From: Hymenobacter setariae
GTDB lineage: Bacteria; Bacteroidota; Bacteroidia; Cytophagales; Hymenobacteraceae
DNA length: 64,000 nt
Direction: 5' to 3'
Assembly (NCBI RefSeq): GCF_007713685.1
Contig: NZ_VMRJ01000002.1
Location: 1 to 64,000, forward strand
Each line of letters begins with the position of its first letter. Position 1 is the stretch's first letter. The notes under the pieces are model-generated. The model did not search any database. It had not been told where the DNA came from and worked only from the letters and a program-made list of their open reading frames with translations. The position numbers were made by a program, and so were the translations under genes. Shown in pieces: positions 9,150 to 17,331 of this stretch.

Positions 9150-10421
9150 ATGAAATTTTCTCCAACTATTAGTCTACTGGCTATGGGGGCGCTGGCCCTC
9201 GCCAGCTGCAGCAGCAGCAAGAAAGGCACGGCCACAAACCCCGGCAAAAACTCTTCGACTACTGGCATCGAGTACAATACCGATGAGGGTATGAAAGTGT
9301 CAAGCTTCAAGAAAATCCCGACTGGTCCGGGCTTGGTGTACATCGAGGGGGGCCGCACTGTGCTGGGCACGATGGAGGAAGACGTGACCAACACGCACGA
9401 CAACATGGAGCGCACGGTTACTATTGCCTCGTTCTACATGGACGAAGCAGAAGTGGCCAACATCCACTGGCTCGAATACCTGCACTACCTGCGCAAGGAC
9501 TCGACCGAGGAGCAGTATAAAGCCGCCCTGCCCGACACTACCGTTTGGGCTCGCGACCTGTCGTTCAACGACCCTTATGTAACTTATTACCTGCGCTATC
9601 CTGGCTTCCGCTACTTCCCAGTAGTGGGTGTAAACTGGCTGCAAGCTGACCGCTACTGCACGTGGCGTACCGCCAAGGTGAATGAAAACCTTGCTAAAGG
9701 CGGAAGCTCGTCGAAAGGTGGTGGCCTATTTGGCAAAAAGAAGAAGAAAGGTGATGACGCCGGCGCTGCGGCCGCCGGCTCGGCCGAAGGCGCTGGTGCA
9801 CTTGCCAATGGCAAAGGTGGCCCGTCTATCGAGCAGGGCACTTCGCTGCCCAACTATCGCCTCCCCACCGAAGCTGAATGGGAGTACGCTGCCCAAGCAC
9901 TCGTAGGCACCCAGGAGGTGGGCAACGAGAACCAAGAAGTAAAGCGTATCTATCCTTGGGATGGTCGCTCGACTCGCAACGCTTATGGCCGCAAGCAGGG
10001 TCAGTTCTTGGCTAACTTCAAGCGTGGCCGTGGTGACTATGCCGGTATTGCAGGCAGCCTAAACGACGGCGCCATGATTACGGACTACGTGTACGCCTAC
10101 CCGCCCAACGACTACGGCCTGTATAACATGGCTGGCAACGTAAACGAGTGGGTACAAGACGTGTATCGTCCGCTCTCGTTCCAGGACGTAGAAGACTTGA
10201 ACCCCTTCCGCCGCAATGGCGTGAGTGACCCAGAGGGTAAGTACGACAAGAAAGGCTATCAGTCGCTCATTGACGACCACGTGCGTGTGTACAAAGGCGG
10301 TTCGTGGCGCGATGTGGCGTACTACCTCTCGCCTGGTACGCGTCGCTTCATGGCTGAAGATTCGGCTACGGCTACTATTGGTTTCCGCTGCGCGATGATT
10401 AACGCCGGTTCTAATAAATAA
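9150..10421 (+). CDS. gldJ: Gliding motility / T9SS lipoprotein GldJ
   Basis: A 423-residue lipoprotein with lipobox LASC (Cys20) and a SUMF1/formylglycine-generating-enzyme-like fold. Family-specific features are TGIEYN near 38, GPGLVYIEGGRTVLGTMEED, PDTTVW, VVGVNWLQADRYCTWRT, RLPTEAEWEYAA and the C-terminal GGSWRD and GFRCAM motifs. GldJ is required for gliding and for T9SS function and stabilises GldK. An unusual low-complexity insert (about residues 183-228) holds a Ser/Gly stretch, KKKKKGDD and an Ala/Gly-rich tract. It lies in the middle of the fold. The gene follows porP/sprF by 70 bases and ends at a strong terminator. Confidence 0.9.
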   Translation: MKFSPTISLLAMGALALASCSSSKKGTATNPGKNSSTTGIEYNTDEGMKVSSFKKIPTGPGLVYIEGGRTVLGTMEEDVTNTHDNMERTVTIASFYMDEAEVANIHWLEYLHYLRKDSTEEQYKAALPDTTVWARDLSFNDPYVTYYLRYPGFRYFPVVGVNWLQADRYCTWRTAKVNENLAKGGSSSKGGGLFGKKKKKGDDAGAAAAGSAEGAGALANGKGGPSIEQGTSLPNYRLPTEAEWEYAAQALVGTQEVGNENQEVKRIYPWDGRSTRNAYGRKQGQFLANFKRGRGDYAGIAGSLNDGAMITDYVYAYPPNDYGLYNMAGNVNEWVQDVYRPLSFQDVEDLNPFRRNGVSDPEGKYDKKGYQSLIDDHVRVYKGGSWRDVAYYLSPGTRRFMAEDSATATIGFRCAMINAGSNK

Positions 10422-10464
10422 ACGTAGAGTTATCTGCCAGTGGCAGGCTAACTGTGTAAGAATA

Positions 10465-10494
10465 AAAAAAGGATGCTCGAGAGCATCCTTTTTT
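10465..10494 (+). terminator. Terminator after gldJ
   Basis: A perfect 14-bp stem (10465-10478 with 10481-10494, core GGATGCTC/GAGCATCC) flanked by A-run and T-run, so it can act in both directions. It closes the OmpA-PorP-GldJ group. Confidence 0.92.
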
Positions 10495-10589
10495 GCTTTT
10501 AGCCTCTTTGCCTAGGCTAACTAACGGAACCAGCCTAGTGCCTCATCCTACTACCGTATGCAGCCTGCCCTTCAGCACGTGCACACAGC

Positions 10590-11288
10590 TTACTCGGCAC
10601 AAGCAATAGTGGCAATACTCAATTGGCGGGCGCCAGCAGCTAAGAGCGCTGCGCCGCAGGCCTCCAGTGTAGCACCGGTAGTTAGCACATCATCTACTAA
10701 TAAGATGTGACGGCCTACTACTTCTTGCGGCTGTGCCACCTCAAAGACCGTGGCTACATTTTGCCAGCGCTCGGTGCGGCTTTTGCGGGTTTGCGAGGCA
10801 GTGTGCTCGGTGCGGCGTAGGGCAGTGGCACTCCAGGAGCAGGGTAGTGCGGTAGCTAAGCCAGCCGCAAATGCGTCTGCTTGGTTATAGCCACGGCGAG
10901 CTAGCTTGCGGCGGTGCAATGGCACGGGCACGATGAGGTCAAACTCAGGACTTAAGCCGGCCGTAGCCAATTCGGCTCCGTAGAGCTGACCTAAGGCTTT
11001 GCCTACATCTTGCTGGCCTTGATACTTCAATTGATGCAGCAAATGCTGCACTTGACCATGACGCAAGAACCGTAAGTAACTGAGCGTATGAGTTACCGGT
11101 AGCTTGCCCCAAAAGCGACGGCTCAGTGGGTTGTGAGCAGCGGGTAGCTGGTGATAATTGGTATACGGGAGCTCGGCGCGGCACATCGTACACAGGTGCT
11201 GCTCGCCCGCTACTAGCGCGGCCTGGCAGGCCAAGCATGCTTGCGGGAAGAATAAGGCCAGAAAATCGGTGAGGCAGGCGCGCAGCAT
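10590..11288 (-). CDS. ComF family phosphoribosyltransferase-like protein
   Basis: A ComF/GntX-type protein linked in other bacteria to DNA uptake and processing. The N-terminus carries a zinc-ribbon-like set of cysteines (CLAC...CTMC). The C-terminal part holds the PRPP-binding loop LLVDDVLTTGATLEACG. The middle shows the family motif PVPLHRRKLARRGYNQA. I place the start at the ATG at 11288, giving 232 residues, because homologs begin shortly before the first CxxC. An in-frame start at 11381 would add 31 residues without family character and would leave only 12 bases before the divergent neighbour. Expression is likely constitutive and low; nothing regulatory is visible. Confidence 0.88.
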   Translation of the reverse strand: MLRACLTDFLALFFPQACLACQAALVAGEQHLCTMCRAELPYTNYHQLPAAHNPLSRRFWGKLPVTHTLSYLRFLRHGQVQHLLHQLKYQGQQDVGKALGQLYGAELATAGLSPEFDLIVPVPLHRRKLARRGYNQADAFAAGLATALPCSWSATALRRTEHTASQTRKSRTERWQNVATVFEVAQPQEVVGRHILLVDDVLTTGATLEACGAALLAAGARQLSIATIACAE

Positions 11289-11393
11289 GGGCGAGGTAGT
11301 GCCGAGTGGGGCGGTAACTTTGAAGCTTAAGCCGCTTGCCAATTGTAGCGGCTCCTTATTAGCGCTACAATAGTAGCTCATATCCTACTGATT

Positions 11394-11786
11394 ATGTCTC
11401 TTACCACTGATTTTAACGACTACCGCCAGCGCATGAACGAGCGGGTACTGTCGTATGACAACAAGGTTATCAAACGCTTTTTCAACCTTGATACCAATGC
11501 CTATGCCGAAGGTGCCCTGCCGGTGAAGGTAAAGGAAATGTTAGGCCTGGCATGCTCGCTGGTGCTGCGTTGCGACGATTGCGTGAAATACCACCTAGGC
11601 AAGTGCCATGAGGAGGGCTTGACCGACGACGAAATATTCGAGGTTTTCTCTATTGCCAACCTCATCGGTGGCAGCATCGTCATTCCGCACTTCCGTCGCG
11701 CCGTAGAGTACTGGGAAACACTGCGTGCTGAGGCCGCCCTAGGTGCTGCGCACCACTCTGCCACCCACCCACCGCATGAGCACTAG
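11394..11786 (+). CDS. Carboxymuconolactone decarboxylase / AhpD-like protein
   Basis: A 130-residue protein of the CMD family with the redox motif CDDCVKYH (Cys60, Cys63, His67). This is the AhpD-type active site, in which the two cysteines and histidine work in peroxide reduction. The helical layout (VKEMLGLACSLVLRC...GLTDDEIFEVFSIANLIGG) is typical. An alkylhydroperoxidase-type activity is likely, but the natural substrate is unknown. Its stop overlaps the start of the next gene (ATG at 11776), so the two are translationally coupled. Confidence 0.88.
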   Translation: MSLTTDFNDYRQRMNERVLSYDNKVIKRFFNLDTNAYAEGALPVKVKEMLGLACSLVLRCDDCVKYHLGKCHEEGLTDDEIFEVFSIANLIGGSIVIPHFRRAVEYWETLRAEAALGAAHHSATHPPHEH

Positions 11787-12162
11787 CAGCAACTTCCAGG
11801 ACGCGGCCGCGCACGAAACCGAGGCCGCATTCAATGCGCGCTGGGAAGCATTGCTGGCCACCATGCAGGAGCGGTTTGGCCGGCGGCCCGACCTCAATGC
11901 CCTGCTCCTGCTCATCGGAGTGCAGGAGCTAGGGCAAGGAGTAGCTGATTTTACCAAAGAGCAAAAGCAGGACCTCATGCACATTGCCACGTGCAAGCTC
12001 TTTAGCATCAGCGGCTACTACGAGCTAGAGCAGGTAGACGCCGAGGGCTGGCCGCACTATAAGCTACTGCATCCGGTGCCGTTTGCCAACCTCAAGGAAC
12101 AGGAGCGCATGCTGAAATGGCACATCCTGGAGTATTTCGATGCACTGGAAAACGAAGACTGA
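11776..12162 (+). CDS. Conserved hypothetical small protein
   Basis: A 128-residue acidic soluble protein beginning MSTSSNFQDAAAHETEAAF. I chose the ATG at 11776, which overlaps the end of the AhpD-like gene. An ORF start at 11743 lies deep inside that gene. Visible features are LLIGVQELGQGV, a helical DFTKEQKQDLMHIATCKLF segment and a tryptophan-containing C-terminal part. There is no signal peptide or membrane segment. I do not recognise an enzymatic motif. The tight coupling suggests a role with the AhpD-like protein. The pair precedes the exonuclease III gene by about 50 bases. Confidence 0.72.
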   Translation: MSTSSNFQDAAAHETEAAFNARWEALLATMQERFGRRPDLNALLLLIGVQELGQGVADFTKEQKQDLMHIATCKLFSISGYYELEQVDAEGWPHYKLLHPVPFANLKEQERMLKWHILEYFDALENED

Positions 12163-12213
12163 GTACGTCTTGGGTACTAGCTCGGTCCTAGGTTCCTCTT
12201 TTTCTTTCTTCGC

Positions 12214-12987
12214 TTGAAAATCGTTTCTTACAACGTCAATGGCCTGCGCTCGGCCCTAAGCAAAGGCTTGCTCGACTGGGTGACTGATACGCGGCCCGAC
12301 GTGCTGTGCCTACAGGAAATAAAAGCTGGCACTACGGCCCTCGACGTGAGCGGCCTCACCGACCTAGGGTACCATGCCTACCTGCACCCGGCCCAGAAGC
12401 CTGGCTACAGTGGCGTGGCCACCTTTAGCCGCGTGCAGCCCAAGGCCGTAGTGACGGGCTGCGGCGAGCCGCTATATGACAACGAAGGCCGGGTGCTGCG
12501 GCTCGACTTTGACGGGGTGTCGGTGCTGAACACCTACATGCCATCGGGCACGAGTGGGCCAGAACGCCAAGCATTCAAGGTGGCATGGCTGCACTACTTT
12601 CGAGCCTATGTGGCCCGGCTGCGGCAAGATGCGGCGATGGGCCCGCTGATAATTGGGGGCGACTACAACTGCTGCCAAACGCCCATTGACCTGCACAACC
12701 CCAAGGCTAATCAGAATAGCCCCGGCTATACTCCCGAGGAGCGGCAGTGGTTCCGCGACTTTCTAGCCGATGGCTTTATCGACTCCTTCCGGCACTTGCA
12801 TCCCGAGGCTACGGGCCATTATTCGTGGTGGAGCTACCGGGCAGGCTCGCGCAAGCGCAATGTTGGCTGGCGCCTTGACCACCTGTTGCTCGACCAAACC
12901 CTGCTGCCTCACCTGCGCGCCTCGGGTCTTTGGCCCGACGCTGTGCATTCCGACCACTGCCCTGCTTGGGTAGAGCTAGCCATTTAA
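12214..12987 (+). CDS. xth: Exodeoxyribonuclease III (AP endonuclease)
   Basis: A 257-residue member of the endonuclease/exonuclease/phosphatase fold that cuts DNA at abasic sites and trims 3' ends. The start is a TTG codon at 12214, fixed by the family N-terminus MKIVSYNVNGLRSAL. Catalytic-site motifs are LQEIK (metal-binding Glu35), GGDYNCC with the central Asp/Asn pair, and the C-terminal SDHCPAW with the catalytic His. Length is normal for bacterial Xth. It follows the AhpD-like pair on the same strand, so an oxidative-damage theme for this small cluster is plausible. Confidence 0.94.
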   Translation: MKIVSYNVNGLRSALSKGLLDWVTDTRPDVLCLQEIKAGTTALDVSGLTDLGYHAYLHPAQKPGYSGVATFSRVQPKAVVTGCGEPLYDNEGRVLRLDFDGVSVLNTYMPSGTSGPERQAFKVAWLHYFRAYVARLRQDAAMGPLIIGGDYNCCQTPIDLHNPKANQNSPGYTPEERQWFRDFLADGFIDSFRHLHPEATGHYSWWSYRAGSRKRNVGWRLDHLLLDQTLLPHLRASGLWPDAVHSDHCPAWVELAI

Positions 12988-13026
12988 GCCAAAAGAGCCG
13001 CCCAATAAGGACGGCTCTTTTGGCTT
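12986..13026 (+). terminator. Bidirectional terminator after xth
   Basis: A perfect 15-bp stem (12986-13000 with 13012-13026, core CCAAAAGAGCCG/CGGCTCTTTTGG). It starts inside the xth stop codon. Its T tract lies within the stem arm, and it is probably used by xth and by the convergent T9SS cargo gene. Confidence 0.75.
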
Positions 13027-13087
13027 AGTGCAAATAAAAGGACAACAATTAAGGACTATGAATGAAGGACTAACATAAGTGGACTTA

Positions 13088-15241
13088 CTAATGATTGAGC
13101 ACTAAGCGCTTGGCGGCTAGCCGCTGGCCCGCCGCGTTGTGCAGTACTACTTGGTAAATACCCACTGGCAAGCCGGCCGTAGTCAGCGTTGCGGGTTGCG
13201 CCTCGCTGCTGACGAGTTGCTGCCGGAGTAACTGGCCAATGGAAGAATAAATAGCGATGGTGCCGCCCGCCGCTACGGAGGCCGGCAAGCGCAGCGACAC
13301 AGGGCTGTCGCCGGCCGGGTTAGGGTACAGCGCAAAACTGTCGGCTAGGTCAGTGGCAGCCAGCGTAGCCACGGGTGATAGTTGCTCACGGCCATCGAGG
13401 TCTACTTGGCGCAAGCGGTAGTAAAGCACCGTGCCCGTGGGGGCAGCGGCATCGTGCAGCGTATACTGGTGCGCCGCCGTGCTAGTGCCAGCTGCCGCTA
13501 CCTGGCCCACCGCCCGGAAGTCCGCCTGCGGGTCGGTGGTCCGCTCGACTACGAAGTATGCACTGCGTTGCTCACTGGCCGTATTCCACGCTACCTCCAC
13601 CGCCGCAGCACCGGCCGGGCGGCTCGCCCCGAAGCTAGTGAGCACCACTGGCAACGGCCCAACCGGCGAAACGGCTTGCAAGGCCCCTAGGTCGTCGGCG
13701 AAGGCCGAATATACCCGCGCGTTGTTGAGCAGCGTCGCGGCCGATTTCAGCGTAATGCCTACCCGGGCAAAGTTGCGTGTCGTGCGAAAGCTTATTTCTT
13801 GCTTACCGCCGGGCAGTAGGCTGGCGGCCAGCAAAGAGCTACCAGTAGCGGTTTCGAGCACATTGCCCGCCGCATCGTGCGTCGAAACGATAATATTTGC
13901 TAGGACACTTGCATCGAGCACCGTGTTCTGGCCGAGTACAACTCCTGCCCGGTTGCCCACTACTCCTGTGCCAGTGAGCGGAAACTGCACTTGTATAGAG
14001 GAGAGCAGGCCTACCCCTTGGTCAAAGCGCAGGTAAGGCGAGCCCGTACTTGGCGTCGCAACACTGCTACCGCACAACGTGCAAACACCGCTCGTCTTCA
14101 CCGTATAGTTACCCTGGCTGAGCGGATAAGAGGTGGCAATGGGGCTAGTGGTGAAACCCGCATTTTCGAGACCAAAGCCGTAGTAGATGTTCAGGTTGTT
14201 AAGCAAATCAAGTACGGCCGTACGCTCGATGCTTACTTCATCAAAAGGAGCAGTGGCTGGGAAGCTGATAAATGCTTTGTCGTCGGAAAGCAGCGTTAGC
14301 TGCAGCAAGCTGGCACCGGTGGCTGTCTCCTGTAGCAGCCCATTACGGTAGGTGCGTAGGCGCAGGGCATTGAGCACACCTAGGTCGAGTAGGCCAGCAT
14401 TGCCAATCACAAACCCGGCACGGTAGCCGGGGGCAGGCACAGTGCCCGCTAGCTGAACCCGCAGCGTACCCCCGCAGCCTGTGCCAACCGATGTGAGGCT
14501 GCTAAAGGAAGCGTAGTTGGTGAGGTCGGCATCGACTGTGCGCTCAGGGTTAGTGATACCACTGTTGACACAAACCCCGCCCCCATCGGCGCTAGCCGTG
14601 CTGTAGCGGTCGGTCGAAGCCTGCGTAAACTGTGATAAAAAGCCTTTCACCTGCTTGGGGGTGTCGGGCCCAATGGCGTAGGCATAGTGAATCTTGGTTG
14701 CCACACCCAGCTGCAACGCTTGACCAAAAGTCACTTCCACTTGGTCGAAAGCGGCCCGACTGACAAACTCTAATTGTGTGGGCTGGCCGGGAGCCGCCAG
14801 CAACGCTAGCTGTGCTACCGAGGCATCCACTACTTGCTCTTGCTGCAGCGCACCCCCTAGGTAAGTGCGTAGGGTAATAGTGCCCAATGCTTGCAGCTGA
14901 AGCAATTGCGATAGCCCTAGCAGCGACGGAGCATTATCTGTAGAAACCAGTATCCCTGCCCGAAAGCCCACTTGGCCGGTGCCGGTGAGTGGTAGCCGCA
15001 CCGTGACGGCGCTGCTTGTAGATACTGTTACGGTAGCTGTCAACTGTTGCTGGGCCGCTTCGCTCGCGAGTGCTAGGCTCACGTTGGGCCCGCCAGCCGG
15101 CACCGATACATTCTGCCCATTGGAGTAGTAAGCTAGGTCGGCAGCTTGCCCTTGCCCAGCCACAAGCAGCATGAGCAGTAGCAATAGACTGAGCTGTCTA
15201 TGGCACTCAGCTACGCTATATGATAATGGTATTATTTTCAT
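13088..15241 (-). CDS. T9SS type A sorting domain protein with three tandem beta-rich modules
   Basis: A secreted protein of about 717 residues. The signal sequence is near residues 15-37 (LSLLLLLMLLVAGQGQAA). A C-terminal T9SS type A sorting domain holds FALYPNPAG, ending in a K-rich RLVLNH tail. Between them I see three related modules of roughly 150 residues. Each contains an AG(I/F/V)(L/V) start, a leucine-rich (L)xT(Y/H) strand, a (G)xSLL/SVAQL repeat and an NN(L/A)(N/R)(I/V)Y(Y/S)(G/A)F end. Function is unknown; a surface adhesin or matrix protein is likely. The ATG at 15241 (MKIIPLSYS) is preferred over the ATG at 15253. It is convergent with xth and divergent from the sigma54 activator. 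Confidence 0.85.
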   Translation of the reverse strand: MKIIPLSYSVAECHRQLSLLLLLMLLVAGQGQAADLAYYSNGQNVSVPAGGPNVSLALASEAAQQQLTATVTVSTSSAVTVRLPLTGTGQVGFRAGILVSTDNAPSLLGLSQLLQLQALGTITLRTYLGGALQQEQVVDASVAQLALLAAPGQPTQLEFVSRAAFDQVEVTFGQALQLGVATKIHYAYAIGPDTPKQVKGFLSQFTQASTDRYSTASADGGGVCVNSGITNPERTVDADLTNYASFSSLTSVGTGCGGTLRVQLAGTVPAPGYRAGFVIGNAGLLDLGVLNALRLRTYRNGLLQETATGASLLQLTLLSDDKAFISFPATAPFDEVSIERTAVLDLLNNLNIYYGFGLENAGFTTSPIATSYPLSQGNYTVKTSGVCTLCGSSVATPSTGSPYLRFDQGVGLLSSIQVQFPLTGTGVVGNRAGVVLGQNTVLDASVLANIIVSTHDAAGNVLETATGSSLLAASLLPGGKQEISFRTTRNFARVGITLKSAATLLNNARVYSAFADDLGALQAVSPVGPLPVVLTSFGASRPAGAAAVEVAWNTASEQRSAYFVVERTTDPQADFRAVGQVAAAGTSTAAHQYTLHDAAAPTGTVLYYRLRQVDLDGREQLSPVATLAATDLADSFALYPNPAGDSPVSLRLPASVAAGGTIAIYSSIGQLLRQQLVSSEAQPATLTTAGLPVGIYQVVLHNAAGQRLAAKRLVLNH

Positions 15242-15546
15242 AGTAGATGGCATTATGAGAAACAGAGAGCGAGGGTATCGCTGTTTTGCCCAAGTATATT
15301 GCCATCCAAATTATATCACTTATAATCAAATATTTAAAATAATATACAATATACTATATTATCCCAAAATGAAACCCCATTCTAATAAGTGGACAATTCC
15401 GAAACCTTTTTAGTAGATAAAGCCGTATTTTTGCCCAGATACTCTTGAGTTACATTACATTGCCTTATTATAAACTTTCCAATAATTTATTTCCTTCTTA
15501 ATTATCAGCAGCTAATCCTTTGGATTAGTTGTCGCATTACTCCTTT
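15242..15546. promoter_or_regulatory. AT-rich divergent intergenic region
   Basis: About 300 bases separate a T9SS cargo gene (leftward) from a sigma54 activator gene (rightward). The stretch is far richer in A+T than its surroundings. On the plus strand TATTTTTG at 15426-15433 fits a -7 box for the activator, but no TTG lies 19 bases upstream. I found no gene, and no clear sigma54 box, in it. Confidence 0.35.
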
Positions 15547-16926
15547 ATGATAGCAGCAGCTACTTTCGAAATATGGCTACTAGGAAACAATGAAGCATAC
15601 AGTAATTTGCTTAGCCATCAATTGGGCCGCAATCCAGATTACCGTATCCGGCGTTTTCCAACTATTGCGCTAGCCTTAGGTAGTGCTCAGGAGGGTGAGC
15701 AACCCGAAGCCATCATCTATGACTGCGGCCCTACTCCTGATGCTGCCGTGCACCGGGCCGTGCGCCAGCTGCGCGAACAGCTTCCGCAAACTGGCCTTTT
15801 TCTTATTTCGAGTCAATCGGATATCAGCACGGCTGTAGAACTGATGCGCCACGGCGCTTCGGACTACCTCGTGAAGGATGCCAGCACGCCCGACCGCCTA
15901 TGGCAGTTGCTGGCCCAAACTTGCCAGCCCCGGGCTACGCCGCCCAGCCCCAAAGGCACTTGCCCCGAGGCCGCCAGCCTACTCCTAGGTGAGCACGCCA
16001 GCATGCAGCGCGTGCGCGAGCTTATTGCAAAAGCTGCACGCACCGTTATCACTGTGTCGATAACTGGCGAAACGGGCACGGGCAAAGAACTAGTAGCGCA
16101 GGCTATACATGCGCAGTCGAGCCGAGCCAGCCAGCCCTTCGTAGCCGTGAACATGGCAGCCATTCCGCGCGAGCTGCTTGAGAGCGAGCTGTTTGGCCAC
16201 GAGAAAGGTGCTTTTACAGGTGCTACGGCCCGTCGCGTGGGCCATTTTGAGGCAGCCAATGGCGGCACCTTGTTTCTGGATGAGATAGGCGACCTAGAGC
16301 TGCCGCTGCAAGCCAAGCTGCTGCGCGTGCTGCAAGAGCGCGTAGTAACCCGCGTAGGTGGCTCCAAGCCCGTGCCTTTCGATGTGCGGCTGGTGGTAGC
16401 TACACACCGCGACCTAGCCGCCGAGGCGCGTGCCGGGCGCTTTCGCGAAGACCTTTACTATCGCTTGCTAGGGCTGCCCATCGAGTTGCCGCCCTTGCGC
16501 GCCCGCGGCAACGACCGGCTACTGCTGGCCGACCACTTTGTGCAAAACTTCAGCCACGCCAACCGGCTACCCATCCGCAGCTTCGATGCCGAAGCCAAGC
16601 GGCGCTTGCTAGCCTACCCCTTCCCGGGCAATGTGCGCGAGCTAAAGGCGGTGGTGGAGCTGGCGGCTGTGCTAGCCGATGGTGCCCATATTGTTGCCGC
16701 CGACCTGCCACCTCTGCAGGCGCCAGCTACTGGGCGCGATGCTAGCGCCATGCCCACTACCACTGGCACCATGCCCTCCCTCCGCGAGCAGACGCTGGCT
16801 ATTATGCAAAATGCGCTGCTTCAAACGCAGGGCGACGTGGTGGCGGCCGCTAGCCGCCTGCGCATCGGGCGCTCTACCATGTACCGGCTCTTGCAAAGTG
16901 GCCACCTGCGGTTACCGCAAGATTAA
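15547..16926 (+). CDS. Sigma54-dependent transcriptional activator (NtrC-like, atypical receiver)
   Basis: A 459-residue regulator in three parts. The receiver-like domain (about 1-120) keeps a central Asp (IIYDCG) and a Lys (YLVKDAS). However, the acidic pair that normally follows beta-1 is replaced by GNNEAY, so phosphorylation is doubtful. The AAA+ domain has Walker A GETGTGKE (174-181), the sigma54-contact loop GAFTGA (221-226), Walker B LFLDEIG and an arginine-finger region (REDLYYRL). A Fis-type helix-turn-helix closes the protein (about 425-455, GDVVAAASRLRIGRSTMYRLL). No histidine kinase is adjacent. The ATG at 15547 is chosen; an in-frame TTG at 15529 would add six residues. The targets are unknown. 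Confidence 0.9.
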   Translation: MIAAATFEIWLLGNNEAYSNLLSHQLGRNPDYRIRRFPTIALALGSAQEGEQPEAIIYDCGPTPDAAVHRAVRQLREQLPQTGLFLISSQSDISTAVELMRHGASDYLVKDASTPDRLWQLLAQTCQPRATPPSPKGTCPEAASLLLGEHASMQRVRELIAKAARTVITVSITGETGTGKELVAQAIHAQSSRASQPFVAVNMAAIPRELLESELFGHEKGAFTGATARRVGHFEAANGGTLFLDEIGDLELPLQAKLLRVLQERVVTRVGGSKPVPFDVRLVVATHRDLAAEARAGRFREDLYYRLLGLPIELPPLRARGNDRLLLADHFVQNFSHANRLPIRSFDAEAKRRLLAYPFPGNVRELKAVVELAAVLADGAHIVAADLPPLQAPATGRDASAMPTTTGTMPSLREQTLAIMQNALLQTQGDVVAAASRLRIGRSTMYRLLQSGHLRLPQD

Positions 16927-17134
16927 CCAGCTTTGGTAGCGCTCAGCTTTATTTTGAGTGTTGTACTAGATAGCAGTAGTGCTTCTTTTTGGTAGACAGC
17001 TCCTTTTAAGAAGCCTTACTGCTTAAATGCCTTAATTTTACACTAACCTTGACTGGCATTCTTGAGTTAAGTTTGTAGATGCTGCCTCGCTGCGGTGAAG
17101 CGCATATATTTCTTATCCTTTACCAGACTTTAGT

Positions 17135-17242
17135 ATGTGGTTTTTGCTTTTCGGCCTTATTGCGGCCACTGCCATTCTTGCTCTCGAAACGGCCCGCCGA
17201 GTACGTAACTTAGTAACTCCGGCTCCGGTAGCAGCGCGCTAG
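17135..17242 (+). CDS. Putative 35-residue single-pass membrane peptide
   Basis: A short ORF starting MWFLLFGLIAATAILALE, followed by a positively charged stretch TARRVRN and a Pro/Ala-rich tail. One hydrophobic helix with a basic cytoplasmic flank fits a small inner-membrane protein. A TAAGTTTG -7-like box lies at 17068-17075, with a TTG 16 bases before it. This is shorter than the usual 19-base spacer. A very strong hairpin begins 8 bases after the stop. It is too short for ordinary gene calling and I know no family for it, so coding status needs proof. Confidence 0.45.
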   Translation: MWFLLFGLIAATAILALETARRVRNLVTPAPVAAR

Positions 17243-17249
17243 CTTGTTG

Positions 17250-17312
17250 CCGAAGTCCTAAAACAAGAAAAGCAGCCTATTCTAGGCTGCTTTTCTTGTT
17301 TTAGGACTTCGG
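17250..17312. terminator. 30-bp perfect hairpin, bidirectional terminator
   Basis: A perfect 30-bp inverted repeat (17250-17279 with 17283-17312) closed by a 3-base loop TTC. It contains AAAACAAGAAAAGCAGCC and its complement, giving T-rich tracts in both directions. It lies between the small membrane ORF and the convergent small T9SS protein gene. It is much longer than an ordinary terminator. Confidence 0.75.
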
Positions 17313-17331
17313 GGCTGCCGCCTGGCAACCA

